A stretch of 64,000 nt of DNA from Irpex lacteus (Eukaryota > Basidiomycota > Agaricomycetes > Polyporales > Irpicaceae). Of this stretch, positions 44,679 to 56,266 are shown one piece after another (the first letter of the stretch is position 1; each line of letters opens with the position of its first letter). The stretch covers positions 310,001 to 374,000 of the forward strand of contig MQVO02000001.1 of assembly GCA_001986395.2 (NCBI GenBank), written 5' to 3'. Below the pieces are notes generated by a model. That model had not been told where the DNA came from and ran no database searches. It saw only the letters and a program-made list of their open reading frames with translations. A program made the position numbers and the translations under genes.

Positions 44679-45834
44679 ATGTTTCCGACATGTCTATCCT
44701 ACAGACACAACATTGCACGTCTGCCGCGTGTCATCCCTCACCTAAACGTTCGGCATGCCTCCACGAAGCCAGTCAAGCTGAGCCGTTCTAGGTGGAATTA
44801 CTTGACATGCGGACAGCGTGCTTACGCCAATTACTTGTCGCAGGCGTTGGCTGCGATGAACAAAGGTACGAAGTCATCTACTGCTCAACGCTCGATGTAA
44901 AACCGGTATTTGTGTTTCTTCAGCGTTGCCGGTAGGCAAGCGTATTGCCATTCACGACCGGGAACAGCGAAAACTCATAGATGAACGATGGCGGGCATTA
45001 ACTCCTGAGGAACGTGCTGCTTTCGACGATTCCAATGCCCAAAAATATGTTGCTACGGAGCGATCGCTTGCAGACCATGAACGTGAAGACATGGCGATCC
45101 TCGAGGACGTAGCGAAGGAGATGAGCGAGTACCTTGACCAGCTACAGGGTGTCAAGAACTTGTCGCTCAATGGATTTAGGAGCTTCAGTTGGCTCAGGCA
45201 GGATCATCGGGACAGGATCATGAAGCACAGTTGGGTGCTGGGAATATATGAGACTCTTAGCAAGGAGATAGTCTCATTGATGACCGCGGAGCTCGGTGAG
45301 GGTTTCTTTCTTTCACCACATATGATAGAGTGTTCCTGAATATGAACGTCATACCGTCCTCAAGTTAAAATAACAGACCACAAGCGTTCGAGGATGACTT
45401 ACAAAAACTTTGACCAGGTAATCACTCGGCTGTATGGCGTGACGATCGAGAACTGGCCACCAGTCCTTTTCGCCGCGCCTCGCCGTCGCACCTCGTTCGG
45501 GGACATGGTCGGGTTCTATCTATTGTGGAAGTCAGGAGCAACAAGATTCAGGCGACTGTCCGCGCAGGAGAAAAGCGAGTGGGACGCGACACGTCTGAAG
45601 CTGTATGCAGAACACAAACAGCCTCTTCCAAGCGGACGCTCTCCCCCGACATCTCTTGTCCCGTCGAGCGAACGCCCCGCCCATCGACTCCTGATCGACA
45701 CAAAGGCCATTGGCACTATTGACCAGATTGTGGCGTTCATGGACCCTGTGTTGACCCCCAAGGGCCGCCGTGGGCCCGGGGCCCGTGCCTTCCGTTATAG
45801 CAAGGCTGCAACACAAGAGAGCGGCTCATCTTAA
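44679..45834 (+). CDS. HMG-box-like protein, family copy 2
   Basis: Exons 44679-44865, 44924-45295 and 45377-45834 give 338 residues. It matches copy 3 closely and copy 1 more distantly. The presequence-like start is MFPTCLSYRHNIARLPRVIP then VRHASTKPVKLSRSR. The HMG-like part is ANYLSQALAAMNKA, then KRIAIHDREQRKLIDERWRA, LTPEERAAFDDSNAQKYVAT; DERWRALTPEERAAF resembles helix 2 of an HMG box. The middle is YLDQLQGVKNLSLNGFRSFS and SWLRQDHRDRIMKHSWVL. The C-terminal domain is GVTIENWPPVLFAAP, LLWKSGATRFRRLSAQEKSE and LLIDTKAIGTIDQIVAFMDP. All three copies share both intron positions. The TIR element ends 176 bp before the start codon. Expression and function are unknown. Confidence 0.78.
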
Positions 45835-46706
45835 ACGTTCCCTTTAAATATATAGGCTCTACAGGTGTTTCGAGGAAGGTTTCCCACCGAGAATATTCGA
45901 TTAAGGTCTACATCAGTACTAGGAAGTTATATAAGATGCGGCACCTTCCCACCTTCGAATTAACTGCCGGGACCCAATGCATTTGTGAGTGTGAGTGTGC
46001 AAACGTTCGACTTTGATACATGTATAGAGACTCCGCGCCAAGGCAAACTTTATAGGAGTGAGTCTCAGGCAACCGTGCGGGGTTCCTGTGCTTCAGTTTC
46101 ATACCATGCAACAATCGCCAGCATGCCATAAGCAGCCAGTTCCAGTGCACTGCGCCTTTTGGTCTGTTGCAATTACCTGGTTCCCCGAAACTCTTTGTCA
46201 GTGCCAGATATCTACCAAATACCGTAGTACCGTGGTGCCAAACGGATGTAACTGCGATGTCGCGAGTACCTTTATATAGGTACAGTGGGTTAGAAAGAGT
46301 CATCCAGGGTCTGACGCACAGTCCAGTTGAGCATCTGGTTCAGGATGATCCTTGTCGATACCCGCGACAGTGAGTACCTAGTGCCTACCCGGCCCACATC
46401 CCTACGTTAGCGCTCAGCGTCTGTCATATTTGGCGTTCAGTATGCGCATCTGTCACTGCAAAAGGAAGTTATATTTGTTATTCTCGCTCCGGTGTGTAAA
46501 TTGAATCGATACGTTGTGTCATTTACATCAGACATTTTCGAAAAGGTATAAGGGCAATTCGAAGGAGCAGTGGGTGAAACCTGCTGACAAAGCAGGATAT
46601 CATCAGCGCCGATGTCAAACGCTCTAGTCTAGCAAGAAACCAACCTCCCGCCACTAGCACCCGAAACCCGCACTTGTTGTCTCAGCTCTACAAAACTCTA
46701 TGCAAT
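45835..46706. other. Intergenic region with dispersed box
   Basis: This is the 5' flank of HMG-like copy 3. The GGCGTTCAGTATGC box is at 46433, followed by TGCAAAAGGAAGTTA. The frame at 45908-46303 has no family features. Confidence 0.5.
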
Positions 46707-47844
46707 ATGTTTTTGGTATTTGCGTCCTACAGAGACAAGACTGCGCTTCTTCCCCGGGTCATCCCTCGCCTCAGAGTTCGGCATGCCTCCACCGAGATCC
46801 TCAAACTGAGCCGTTCCAGACCGCGTTCAATGAGTCCTTACAGCTATTACTTGTCGAAGGAGTTGGCTGCGCTTAATAAAGGTACGAATCTATCTACTGC
46901 TCAACGCCTGATGTTAAACCGGTATCTGTGTTTCTTCAGCGTTGCCGGTAGGCAAGCGGATTACCGTACACAACTGGGAACAGCGAAAACTCATAGATGA
47001 ACGATGGCGGGCATTAACTCCTGAGGAACGTGCTGCTTTCGACGATTCCAATGCCCAAAAACATGTTGCTACGAAGCGAGCGCTTGCAGACCATGAACGT
47101 GAAGACATGGCGATCCTCGAGCACGTAGCCAAGGGGATGAGCGAGTACCTTGACCAGCTGCGAGGTGTCAAGAACTTGTCGTTTAGTGAATTCAGAAGCT
47201 TCAGTTGGCTCAGGCAGGATCATCGGGACAGAATTTTGCAACACAGTTGGGTGCTGCGAAAACGGGACATTGCCAATGTGATGCGTCCATTCATAAACAC
47301 GCAGTTCGGTGAGTTTTTCTTCCTTTCACTGCATGTGATAAAATATGCTGAAATATAACTGTTGTTCCGTCATGAAGCTGAAATAGTAGACCACAAGCGT
47401 CTGAAGATGAGTTACACAAGCTTCGACACATTGGTCGCTCGAGTGTTTGGCGTGACGATCGAGAACTGGCCACCAATTCGGTTTGCCGCACCTGGCCTCG
47501 TGAAGTCGTTCTCGGACATGGTGGGGTTCTATCTAATGTGGAAATCGGGGGCAACGAGATTCAGGCGACTATCTGCGCAAGAGAAAAAGGAGTGGGACGC
47601 GACACGTCTGAAACTGTATAAAGAACACAGACGATCTTCTGCTCCCTCGACACCCCGTGTCCGAGTCCCGTCTCGCGAACGCCCCGTCCATCGACTTCTG
47701 ATCGATCCAAAGGTCATTGGCACTGTTGACCAGATTGCGGCGTTCATGGACCCTGCACTGGTCCCCAAGAGAACTGAATTTGGGCGTGGCAAGGCTATTA
47801 TGCAGGAGAATGATGAATCTCAGACACCTTTGCTCAATCCCTAG
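46707..47844 (+). CDS. HMG-box-like protein, family copy 3
   Basis: Exons 46707-46881, 46940-47308 and 47390-47844 give 332 residues. The start MFLVFASYRDKTALLPRVIP then VRHASTEILKLSRSR aligns with copies 1 and 2; an in-frame Met at 46674 would add 11 residues not shared by them. This copy has the best HMG-box start, SRPRSMSPYSYYLSKELAAL, close to the usual RP-S-Y-F pattern, followed by EQRKLIDERWRALTPEERAA. The middle YLDQLRGVKNLSFSEFRSFS and C-terminal GVTIENWPPIRFAAP, LMWKSGATRFRRLSAQEKKE and LLIDPKVIGTVDQIAAFMDP are intact. The first intron is almost identical to that of copy 2, base for base, which argues for a recent duplication. Confidence 0.78.
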
Positions 47845-48755
47845 GCTTTCCTCTGCGCATTTTGGTCAAACGTGTATTTATCATCCGTGACCACCTTTAC
47901 CCAATCCCAAAAAAATTATCTCATATGCATACAATAGCAGTTTCGAGGTAGGGACGAGCACCACAGGTACTGTTCAAGAACTTCTCATCATCTTCAATGG
48001 ACCTTCGTCCTCATGGAATGGCTACGCTAACCTTCACAGACCTAAGCGTCACTTCACCACGGCCAGCCACTACCCTCGCGCTCAACAGTGAGACCGTCTC
48101 CGCATGTCTTGTATACACTTATTACCTCCCTGACGCTTGGGAGGAAAGCTCGAACTCATCTGCCACCGGAGGTTCTAATTTGGAGTGGGAAGCCTAACTT
48201 ATCACTAGCTAGTATCGGCGCTTGATCCGTATGACTGCTTAACGACTTCCATTAAACGAGAGATAGCAGGGTCTGAGTATACTGGACCGACTGTTATTTG
48301 TTTCGCCAGACTATATTCCGGTGTGTCCAACTTTCTTAGCTTATATGCGAATTCATAGATAATGAAACGGAATTCAAGTACATTGGGTGAACGATTGATA
48401 ACAATTTGATACATGATGCACAGCGCAAGCAGTTGTGTGGAGTGTCGCAGAGCTACAGCAAGTGAGGGAGGAGAAAAAAGCATGCAAAAACGAGAGTGCG
48501 AGTGGGATCGACAGCAACGAGCAGCGATAAAAGCAGAGCGATGAAGGAGCGTGAGTTCTACCATGTAGTGATAAAACTACGGGTAACAGCAGGGTCGTAA
48601 GTATGCAAGATGAAGCACAAAAACACGAAAGCAAACAATACGTCAGGTCAGTGAGATGAGACGATAGACAATGAGCGTAAGATGACGTCGTTAAGATAGA
48701 ATGCAGGAAGAGATTGGAGACTCGGTTGCTCTGGAATCGGTTGGGATTGGCTGCG
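47845..48755. other. Convergent intergenic region
   Basis: This lies between HMG-like copy 3 and the RasGEF stop. Short frames at 47997-48197 (+) and 48205-48564 (-) have no recognisable domain. Nothing else is apparent. Confidence 0.45.
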
Positions 48756-51700
48756 TTAGTGCTTGCGTGGTGGTTGGGAAGGGGCAGGAGGTGCCTGGGA
48801 GGACTGGGTGCGAGAATGTCTGACTTGGCGAGGCGGAGCCTGAGTGGTCTCGCGGTGAGATGCCCTGACGGAGGGAGGGGGAGCCTGAGCAACTCCGGGG
48901 TGAGATGGCTGGACGGAGGGAGGAGGGGGATAAGCCTGGGCATGAGCCTGAAGTCTAGCCTCATCGGGGCGAAGAGGTCTTTTCGGGGGAGGCCCAACCG
49001 GCGGAGTGATATTCACGTAGCGCGGGTCAGACTTGTCGTGGTTAGTAGCTGCAGGAATTGCATCGGGCTCAAGCTTCAAACTATAGAGTACCGAGCATAA
49101 TAATGCCAATGAGTGGACGTTATCAAGTAAGGGTGTAAGTATCATAAACATGCACATACCTTAACCGGTCCATTTCTTCCTTGAACCTGATGATGTCGCG
49201 TCCTTCGAAGGGCAAAAGCGTCGAAAACACCCAATCCTCTATTAACTCGTGGACCGGGACCTCGTACGGGATGTAGCATCTTTCTACATCTGTGTCAAGG
49301 AATGAGCGACGCTCTATGCATTTTCAAAGTGAGAGAACGGAACAAACCTTTGACTACCGTTCCCAGCGAGCGCAAAACATTAAATCGAATGGGTGTAACA
49401 CCGTCATTGGCGTTGATAATCGAATTGCGGAACCCCTGGCCACCTGATATTTTGTCAAGCTGAGTTTCGACGATCACTAAATGTTGATAAATAAGTGAAA
49501 CGTTTATGTATCATCAAAGACGATAGACTTACCTGTGTTGGGAATGGTAGGTGCAATGTTGCTCCGGATCGCTTTGGTGTATTCCTTGTTATTGTCGCTC
49601 CCAAAGAACTCATTAAGCAAACGGAAGCGTTTCTTGTGTGCTGGGGAGATATACTGTGGTGTAGAATGGCGGAGTGAGTACCGTGGACGGGGGTGCAACG
49701 GAGGATATAGAAACCTAACCTTTCTGGTCTTAGATAGACGAAGCAGGCAGTTCTGAGACAAGGCGATCGTCATGCTGAATGCACACATGAAGTTACGCAT
49801 GCGAAGGCATATCTGCGAAAGGCGTTAGAAGTAGAAGGACACTGAGAGATGAACGACGCTCACCCATGCCACCTCGATCAAAACTTCGTGTGCCTTGGCA
49901 CGATTCTGAGGTGAGAGTTGGCTCAAGATGCTCTGCAAAACCCACATCGTGAGCATCTGGCTGAACGAACTACAATCTTTTAACCAAGGGGCATCTCCTC
50001 GCGACTTATAGAAGAGTAAATTCGCAGGCACCATATATTGGAGCCCAACAGCTGCACGCCTTGTGAGAGTCCTCGCCAACTCTTCCGCGCCACCCTCGTG
50101 GTGGAACAAAAGTATATCCGCCCCCTCAGTCTCCCTGTCCTTCTTCAGAGTATCCAGTGCGACCAGATACTTAGTGAAAGCAGTCTCTGGGTACTCCTTT
50201 ATGTTCTTCTTGCCCTCGGCGATGACACGCTCCAACACTGGTGCGTAGGTGACACCCCGTCGGCCGGAGTCGCATTCGAGGAGCTCGAGCGTGATCAGTT
50301 TGGCGGCACTGGGAGGGAGGTCTTCATCCTTGACGACCAAGCCGCGGACGAACCTGTTGACGTCGTTGCGAATAATGCGGTCCTCCGAGTGGATGTAATA
50401 GCACTCGAGCCACCTGGAGATCATACGGACAATGAACAGTTTCGTGAAAACGTGCTCTGCGCTCCACTCGAGACGGTCTGCGTCCGAGTAGTGTTCAGGA
50501 GGCGTCTCTTGGTATCGGTCAGTGAGAAGCTTGAGGAGGGCGAGTGGCTTGATGAGGAAGCGGAAGAAGCGGAAGAACGCATCCATGAGGTCGATGACAT
50601 CCTCGTCGCGTGACTCGAAGTGGTCCGTCAGGTACCGGACAAGAGTGGGAAGGTTGGCTTCGCGGAGAAGGGAGGGGTGATCAAGTTGCTTGCCCGATGG
50701 ACCCACAGGAAGGACGACCCCAGTAGCCTCATGGTGCTTGAACACCAGATGGAACGCCACACACGCAGCCCGAAGGTTGATGCTGAGATCGGTGAGACTC
50801 TCGTCGGTACATTCGTCAAAGTACTCTGGCGCAGGCGTCGGCGGCACCTTGGGTTTAGCTGCAGTCGTAGTGGCTCGCGTAGGGTACTGGGCCGGGTCCG
50901 CGATCTCGACCTTCGCGACTTTGTTGCTCGCAGCCTGTGCCTTCGCCGCGTCTTTGAAGTGAGCGACGGCGTGCTCGACTGCACGAGCGAAGAACCCGGG
51001 TTTTTCTATCCGAGGCCCAATGATCTTGATGTGAGCCAGGAGGCGCTCCATTGAAGCCCTCCCGAGCTCGATCTCGAATCCGAGCGTATCCGCCAAATTT
51101 TGGTTCGCGTCCTCGAGACGAGCCAACAGGTAGCCTCCGAACTTCCAGTAGATCTTCCTGGCGTTCGCCGTCATCGCATCACGCAGCATCAGCTTGTCCA
51201 AGTGACTTTCGAGTAAACTCTCCCAGACTTCGAGGTTCTGCACCGCGACCTTCACGTGAATCTCCATCCATCCACTCATAGTGAGCACCAGGAGCTCTCC
51301 TCTCAGAGCCTTCGACGCAGCGATGAACTCTGGCGTGGAATCCTTCACCATGTCTTTAACCTTCTTCACCCATGCAAGGGAGCAACGTTGCCGTGCTTCG
51401 TAGTACGCTTCGACGATCTTGAAGTTGATTGGATGCGGAATAGCACCGCGACCGATATGGGTGAAGAACACGGTGGGTTCGAATTCGATGGTGTCGGGCT
51501 CTTCGATGAGGTCACGAGCAGGTCGAGGAAAGGCATGAGTGAGCAGTTGGACAGCTCGAGGAGTGGGGAGGGGGGGTGGTTGAGCGCTGGCCGCGTCACG
51601 TTGAGGACGTTCTAGCTCGTCGGGCTGCGACATCGGGATGGGGCGTTCAACTTGAGTAGGCACAGAGTGTGCAGGGGCGTCGTCGACCTTCACTCTCGTG

Positions 51701-52095
51701 GAGAAGGACGCAATCGTATCGTGCTTGGGACGGTTATTGGCCTTCGAATGGCCTGGATGAGCTCGCTTCAGCGCGTCGTGCTGAGGGTTAACGTTCATCG
51801 TGAATACCCCAGGATGCAATGGATGTTCCTGGAGCTTCGGGGTCGAGTGATGAGCGATGGGACGTGGGTTGGGTAAATCAAATGTTGCAGAGGTCAAATT
51901 TGGTGGGAAACGATGGGTTATGGTCGCGGTAGAGTGGTGTGCTTGGGTGCTGGCCGCTGAGGTCTGTTGGACAACATCACGTGACACGTGACCAATCTTC
52001 GCACGGGTAGGAGGCTTGCCGCGACCTCGAAAAGGCCTTGGGCGGGGCAGTGACCTATCCATGTGCACCGTCAACAACGATGAGTATGTGTTCAA
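48756..52095 (-). CDS. RasGEF-domain protein
   Basis: RasGEF proteins load Ras-type small GTPases with GTP. The first exon (about 49865-52095) is long. It starts with a disordered Arg/Pro-rich region (RPRPFRGRGKPPTRAKIGHV), then a helical N-terminal part (FKIVEAYYEARQRCSLAWVK, ESLLESHLDKLMLRDAMTAN). A RasGEF-N-like region follows: LLREANLPTLVRYLTDHFES, DLMDAFFRFFRFLIKPLALL and FIVRMISRWLECYYIH. The catalytic domain runs over later exons: EELARTLTRRAAVGLQYMVP, WLKDCSSFSQMLTMWVLQSI, AHEVLIEVAW, then ICLRMRNFMCAFSMTIALSQ and YISPAHKKRFRLLNEFFGSD. FRNSIINANDGVTPIRFNVL matches the flipping-loop end of the domain. The tail is Pro-rich with repeats of QAPPPSVRASH type. The start at 52095 is the first Met; MDRSL at 52062 is also possible. 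The target GTPase is unknown. Confidence 0.82.
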
Positions 52096-52343
52096 GGGGA
52101 GAGTGGGTCGGAAAGGTGTATAGCCTGGGTATCAGCGTACACGCACCTCTATCTGGATTTATGGCGTTCCAGGGACGTTGAGCGTAGCTTGGCCACTCGC
52201 AGTGTTTGTCCCCATTTCACACCCTTCTCCAGCTGTAAGCTAACTTCTGCAGAGAACATATCGAGGCCTTGGCCTACCATTCATTGGCCTTAGGCCCATC
52301 GAGCTAAACCGCTTCCAGCACAGCGAGGACCGTTTTCTATGGC
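52096..52343. other. Intergenic region upstream of the RasGEF gene
   Basis: No feature is seen apart from probable promoter sequence for the leftward RasGEF gene. Confidence 0.4.
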
Positions 52344-52988
52344 TTGAATTCGACTCGTGTACACATTACTTCCATTCATATGAAACTGCTCTCAAGAAAC
52401 ATCCGCTATCAAGCTCGCAAAAGAGCTCAACAAAGAATGTACAAGCCTAAGGTAAGCGTGGGTAATCCGCCACTGACGGTCAGTATTTGCGACATTTGCG
52501 ACACAATCAGACTCACCTCCAACCCATCTCTCGCTTTCCTGCAGATAATGAGCGAGTTATCCGTGCTTTGGTCCGCGAACGACGAGATACGTTTGCGAGT
52601 ACGGCTGCCGACGTCTGAACTACACGACCTTCCCGAATGCGCCAATTCCCTCCGAGCGTTCCAGCGCCGCTGATGAGCGGGCGGATCGGTTCGATTCTCT
52701 GCTTCGGCGAGGAGCTGCTCGCCCGGCCTCAGAGTCTGTGAGCCTGAGACTGCCGTACTTGCAACGACCACTTGTCCCATCACTCTCAACACACACCTTT
52801 CGCATGTTGGAAGTTGCTCAAATGTCGAGCTTTGAAGTCGTGGCCACAGTGCACAAGGCGAGCTGGCCCAGTTTGGAATGGACGAACGGTCATGTTGCGT
52901 TTGCCGCGAGGACGTGAGTCTCCCCCATTCATGCGCATTGAGTAGCTGTTCACGTAATACGTGTAGATCTCTCCTGTTTGGACAGTGA
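52344..52988 (+). CDS. Hypothetical small gene, four exons (weak)
   Basis: A frame-consistent model exists: exons 52344-52451, 52545-52612, 52665-52913 and 52967-52988, all with GT-AG borders and introns of 93, 52 and 53 bp, coding for 148 residues. It starts MNSTRVHITSIHMKLLSRNI and is basic (YQARKRAQQRMYKPK). The third exon includes DERADRFDSLLRRGAARPAS and WPSLEWTNGHVAFAART. No family is recognised and there is no targeting signal. Splice-compatible frames arise by chance, and a minus-strand frame overlaps part of it, so this is a weak call. Confidence 0.22.
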
Positions 52989-53590
52989 ATAGTGGTATTT
53001 GACCCACTACTTCTTCCATGGCTTCAAGGCGGATTCTATGCCAGAAGCTGCACAGCTCGCGGCCTGCATAACAACCAACTGTCATTGGGCGGTCGAGGGT
53101 AACGCGCAACGCTCGAATAGCAGCGAGAGTCGCACGAGCCAGTGGGAGGCGACCAAGCCACTACCAATCATTGTTCTCAGCGAATTCGTCCTCTTTACCA
53201 AAACAACAAGGCGAATAGCCGTCCTTCCAGTGAACGACGGTCGTGATTGGTCACCAGAACACTCTGTCTATTTCATCGTTGTGAAGATGGCCGCTGTCCC
53301 CCGAGGCAAACATGCTATCTCTGCATCAATGCGTGTGAGTCTCTACTAAAACATTCCCTTAACGATGCTTTCTCTGAACTTCCATGACGCAGGAAAACAT
53401 CCGTCCGTGATTGGACGGACGCCCTCTTTTCAAAAAGCAGTTCTACGACATAAAAGTCGACCAGTTTCCTCTTCCCATCCTTGTACGAGACGGGTGATGA
53501 TGGATCGCCTCCTCCACTGACAGGCGCACGTGATCAAACACGCGTTTGCAGCGTGTTGCTCGGGATATAGGCTAGTGACGCAAGAACACG
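52989..53590. other. Unresolved region, open frame without known domain
   Basis: The plus strand at 52999-53349 is open (WYLTHYFFHGFKADSMPEAA, VLSEFVLFTKTTRRIAVLPV) and preceded by GTGAATAG, which could act as an acceptor, but no joining exon in the right phase was found. It is left as unassigned. Confidence 0.3.
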
Positions 53591-55327
53591 GTGCTCTGGG
53601 ATCTCTCAGCCTCGCCCTTTGCCTGCACGCTGTCCCGTCTCATTGGCTTGTCCCTCATTGGAACCCGAGGCAGGCATGTACGTGAACTACACGATGAGTG
53701 GTGGGTGTCCCTCCTCGTTTCCTATCAGAGGCTTTGTAGTCTCCTCACCCGGAACGCTAAAACGCGCTTTTGGGATTTGTTTGTCTTGTTGCATGTGTGT
53801 CTAGACACAGGCTCTCCACTCCCGCCTCGTCAACTCCGACGGCGCTCCCGTCCCGAGGCTCTCCCTCTTACCACCACCGCCAACCGCGACACACTCACCA
53901 GTGTCGCACTCACGGACGGATTCGATGCGCCGACAGAGGCACCGACCGTATGGAACACGACTGGAATTGAAGGCGTCGAAGGACGCGATTACGAAGTTAC
54001 GATCACCGGATACCAGAATTATGTGACGGAGATGGAGATGATGCTGAGCGGTCAGGAACACACGGCTATCTCGCCTGTCCAGCCTGTCCAGCCTTATTAT
54101 CCTGAACGTGAACCGGGTGTTGTGCTCAGTGTGCGTGGGGGTGAGGGAGGGATGGGAGGACGTGCGAGGGGACACAGTCATAGTCACAGTCATGACACGA
54201 GCGCCCGACGGAGGAGTGCAGACGGTTCGAGGGAAGTGTCTTTGCGATCTGCAAAGACGAACGTCGAGCTGGTTGAACACCGAGTGGTGGAGGATGGGCC
54301 GAAGCGTACTATTACGCTCTGGAGAGAGCAGGTAGCTGCAAGTGGGTCTTTAGAAGACATCCCGTCCTCTGTACAACAACCCGTCCCGCGAACTACACCG
54401 TCGAACGAGTCTCAGCTAAGTCCACACTACGTGTCGAACAGAAGTCGAGAACAGTCAACCGGCAGTGGGAGAAGTGGCAGCGCAGGCCACGGTAAGGGCA
54501 CGTCCAAAGAGTCTGGCGCTGGTGGTGCTGACGGGTATGAACGTACAGAGGTGAGCTTCTTGACACGTACGAACTATCCAATCGCAACGCAGACGTACTC
54601 ACGCGTCGTCAAAATAGTATATAATCTCCTACCAGAGGCCGTCGCGTGCCCCAGACGCCTCGAGGCGGCTGTACACGCCGTCCACGCCCCACTCTGGTTC
54701 TCCCTCTGGTGGTGGTTGTGGACGTAGAGGTAGCAATGCATCCCAGAAGCCGAGCTTGCCGCGGTCCGGCAGCTCAGGCCCCAGCCCTATGTCCCCAACG
54801 ACGAGCAAAAAGATTCCCGGCCCGCCATATGAACAACGGACTGAGGTGCGTATTTACGTCCCTGCGAGAAAGCCTGTTGCTGATGTCAGTGGCAGCAAAT
54901 GGTATCTTACCTTCACACACCACCTCACAGTAACGACAGCAGAAGCTCAACGAAACGTAACGCCGCGGCATACCCGCTTCCGAACCCTCCTCTTCGTTCC
55001 CCAATCACATCAACCCCCATACGCCAACAACAATCACGCAGACACATACCTCTCCCCATAGACACCACCAGCACGAGCAGCCACCTCAGATCCGGACCGT
55101 CGACGTCGAACTCGCCTGTCGAGTTGATACTGGCGTCGTGTGAGCCGTCGTTACTGCACATCGCGCCTGTGATGACGGAGCTTGGGATCGTCAAGGTTGA
55201 GCACCTTCGTGCGATGGCAAGGATGGATCCGGAGACGAGGGATAGGGAGTTGAAGGGACATGCGTTGATGAGTGGGGTTAGTGTTATGGAGTGGGCGATT
55301 TTGATTGACAAGTTGCAGTCGCTTTAA
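53591..55327 (+). CDS. Ser/Pro-rich protein with conserved C-terminal helical domain
   Basis: Coding character is strong from about 53940: TVWNTTGIEGVEGRDYEVTI, TGYQNYVTEMEMMLSGQEHT, then a low-complexity part with HSHSHSHD, Ser and Gly runs. Later exons give GSPSGGGCGRRGSNASQKPS and SGPSPMSPTTSKKIPGPPYE. The final exon gives SSTKRNAAAYPLPNPPLRSP and SPVELILASCEPSLLHIAPV, with TELGIVKVEHLRAMARMDPE and SVMEWAILIDKLQSL. The last 65 residues look like a SAM-style helical domain seen at the C-terminus of other basidiomycete regulatory proteins. The start is uncertain because the first 60 codons look unlike the rest. The exon joint near 54837-54950 could not be put in frame by simple GT-AG rules. 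No function is assigned. Confidence 0.42.
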
Positions 55328-56266
55328 CCTCTAGGCGTAAGTCAGCTTTACGGTCGGTCTTCAACTTGTCGACGTTGGGGTTCTGGTTTGGGTTACGTCG
55401 GATTCGGATGACTGCATGCTTAACGATTGTCGATGTGCTTTGCTTTGATTGCATGGATAGATTTGATTCTACAAAATGTAACATGTCTATGAGACAATCT
55501 ACCTTCACGTTTATGAGCCTTTCAAAGAAATGTGCCAATTAGACCGTGAGAAACACCCTTACCGTGGCAGAACCCAACCTCCAGTCGCTTCGATCAACAC
55601 TCCCATCTTGCCATGACTCCTTCTCTCCTCGCCATCAACCTCCACCGTGCGCTGTGATGCGGTCGTCGGTCAAGCACATCTCTGCGAACCACGCTGGAAA
55701 TGCAAGAAAATATGCAACCTAAGTTATTTGGTCCCTCGCGAAGTCGTCCACAAGAACACATCCGCGTATCGCAGGTTCTCTGTACAAACGGATCTCGTAC
55801 CACCTAGTACCGCCTTCCCTTTCTCAGATGAGCCTGAGGATCTGCAATATTGCTGGCCCGAGATTCGTATCCGTGCAGGGGCTACTGTGACGAACGTGCC
55901 TAGGGCTTGGGGAACAAGTTGCCTGTGGCCATGTAGAGTGTCTGGATTAAACGTAGTCCCATTGACGAAGCATTAATCCCTCAACAGAAGCAGTCAGTGC
56001 AGATAAACCTTCGAGTATACACTGCCTGGAATACACTCACTGATATCGAGGCTCGAGGAGGTCAATATTAAAATGATCGATCGAGGCGTCTGTGCCTGTT
56101 CCGGAACAAATTGGCAGGTGATGCCGAGTCGGCACGTGTGCGGACCGGAAGAGACGGATAAAGTGCTCCCCCCTGGGCAGAGAATATTTAGTCTGTGCGG
56201 ATACGATGTGCTCGCTCTCCTCTCCATCCACCAACACACCGCATCCCGCCATCAACGTTGCCCGCC
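55328..56266. promoter_or_regulatory. Intergenic region with GUT2 promoter
   Basis: No gene is recognised. A frame at 55647-55976 overlaps a minus-strand frame and has no domain. The upstream open frame of GUT2 (from 56195) is probably 5' UTR. Confidence 0.4.

Noticed and set aside
50038..51054. Plus-strand open frames of 191 and 144 codons
   Set aside because: They lie wholly antisense to the RasGEF exon, whose frame holds the conserved domain.
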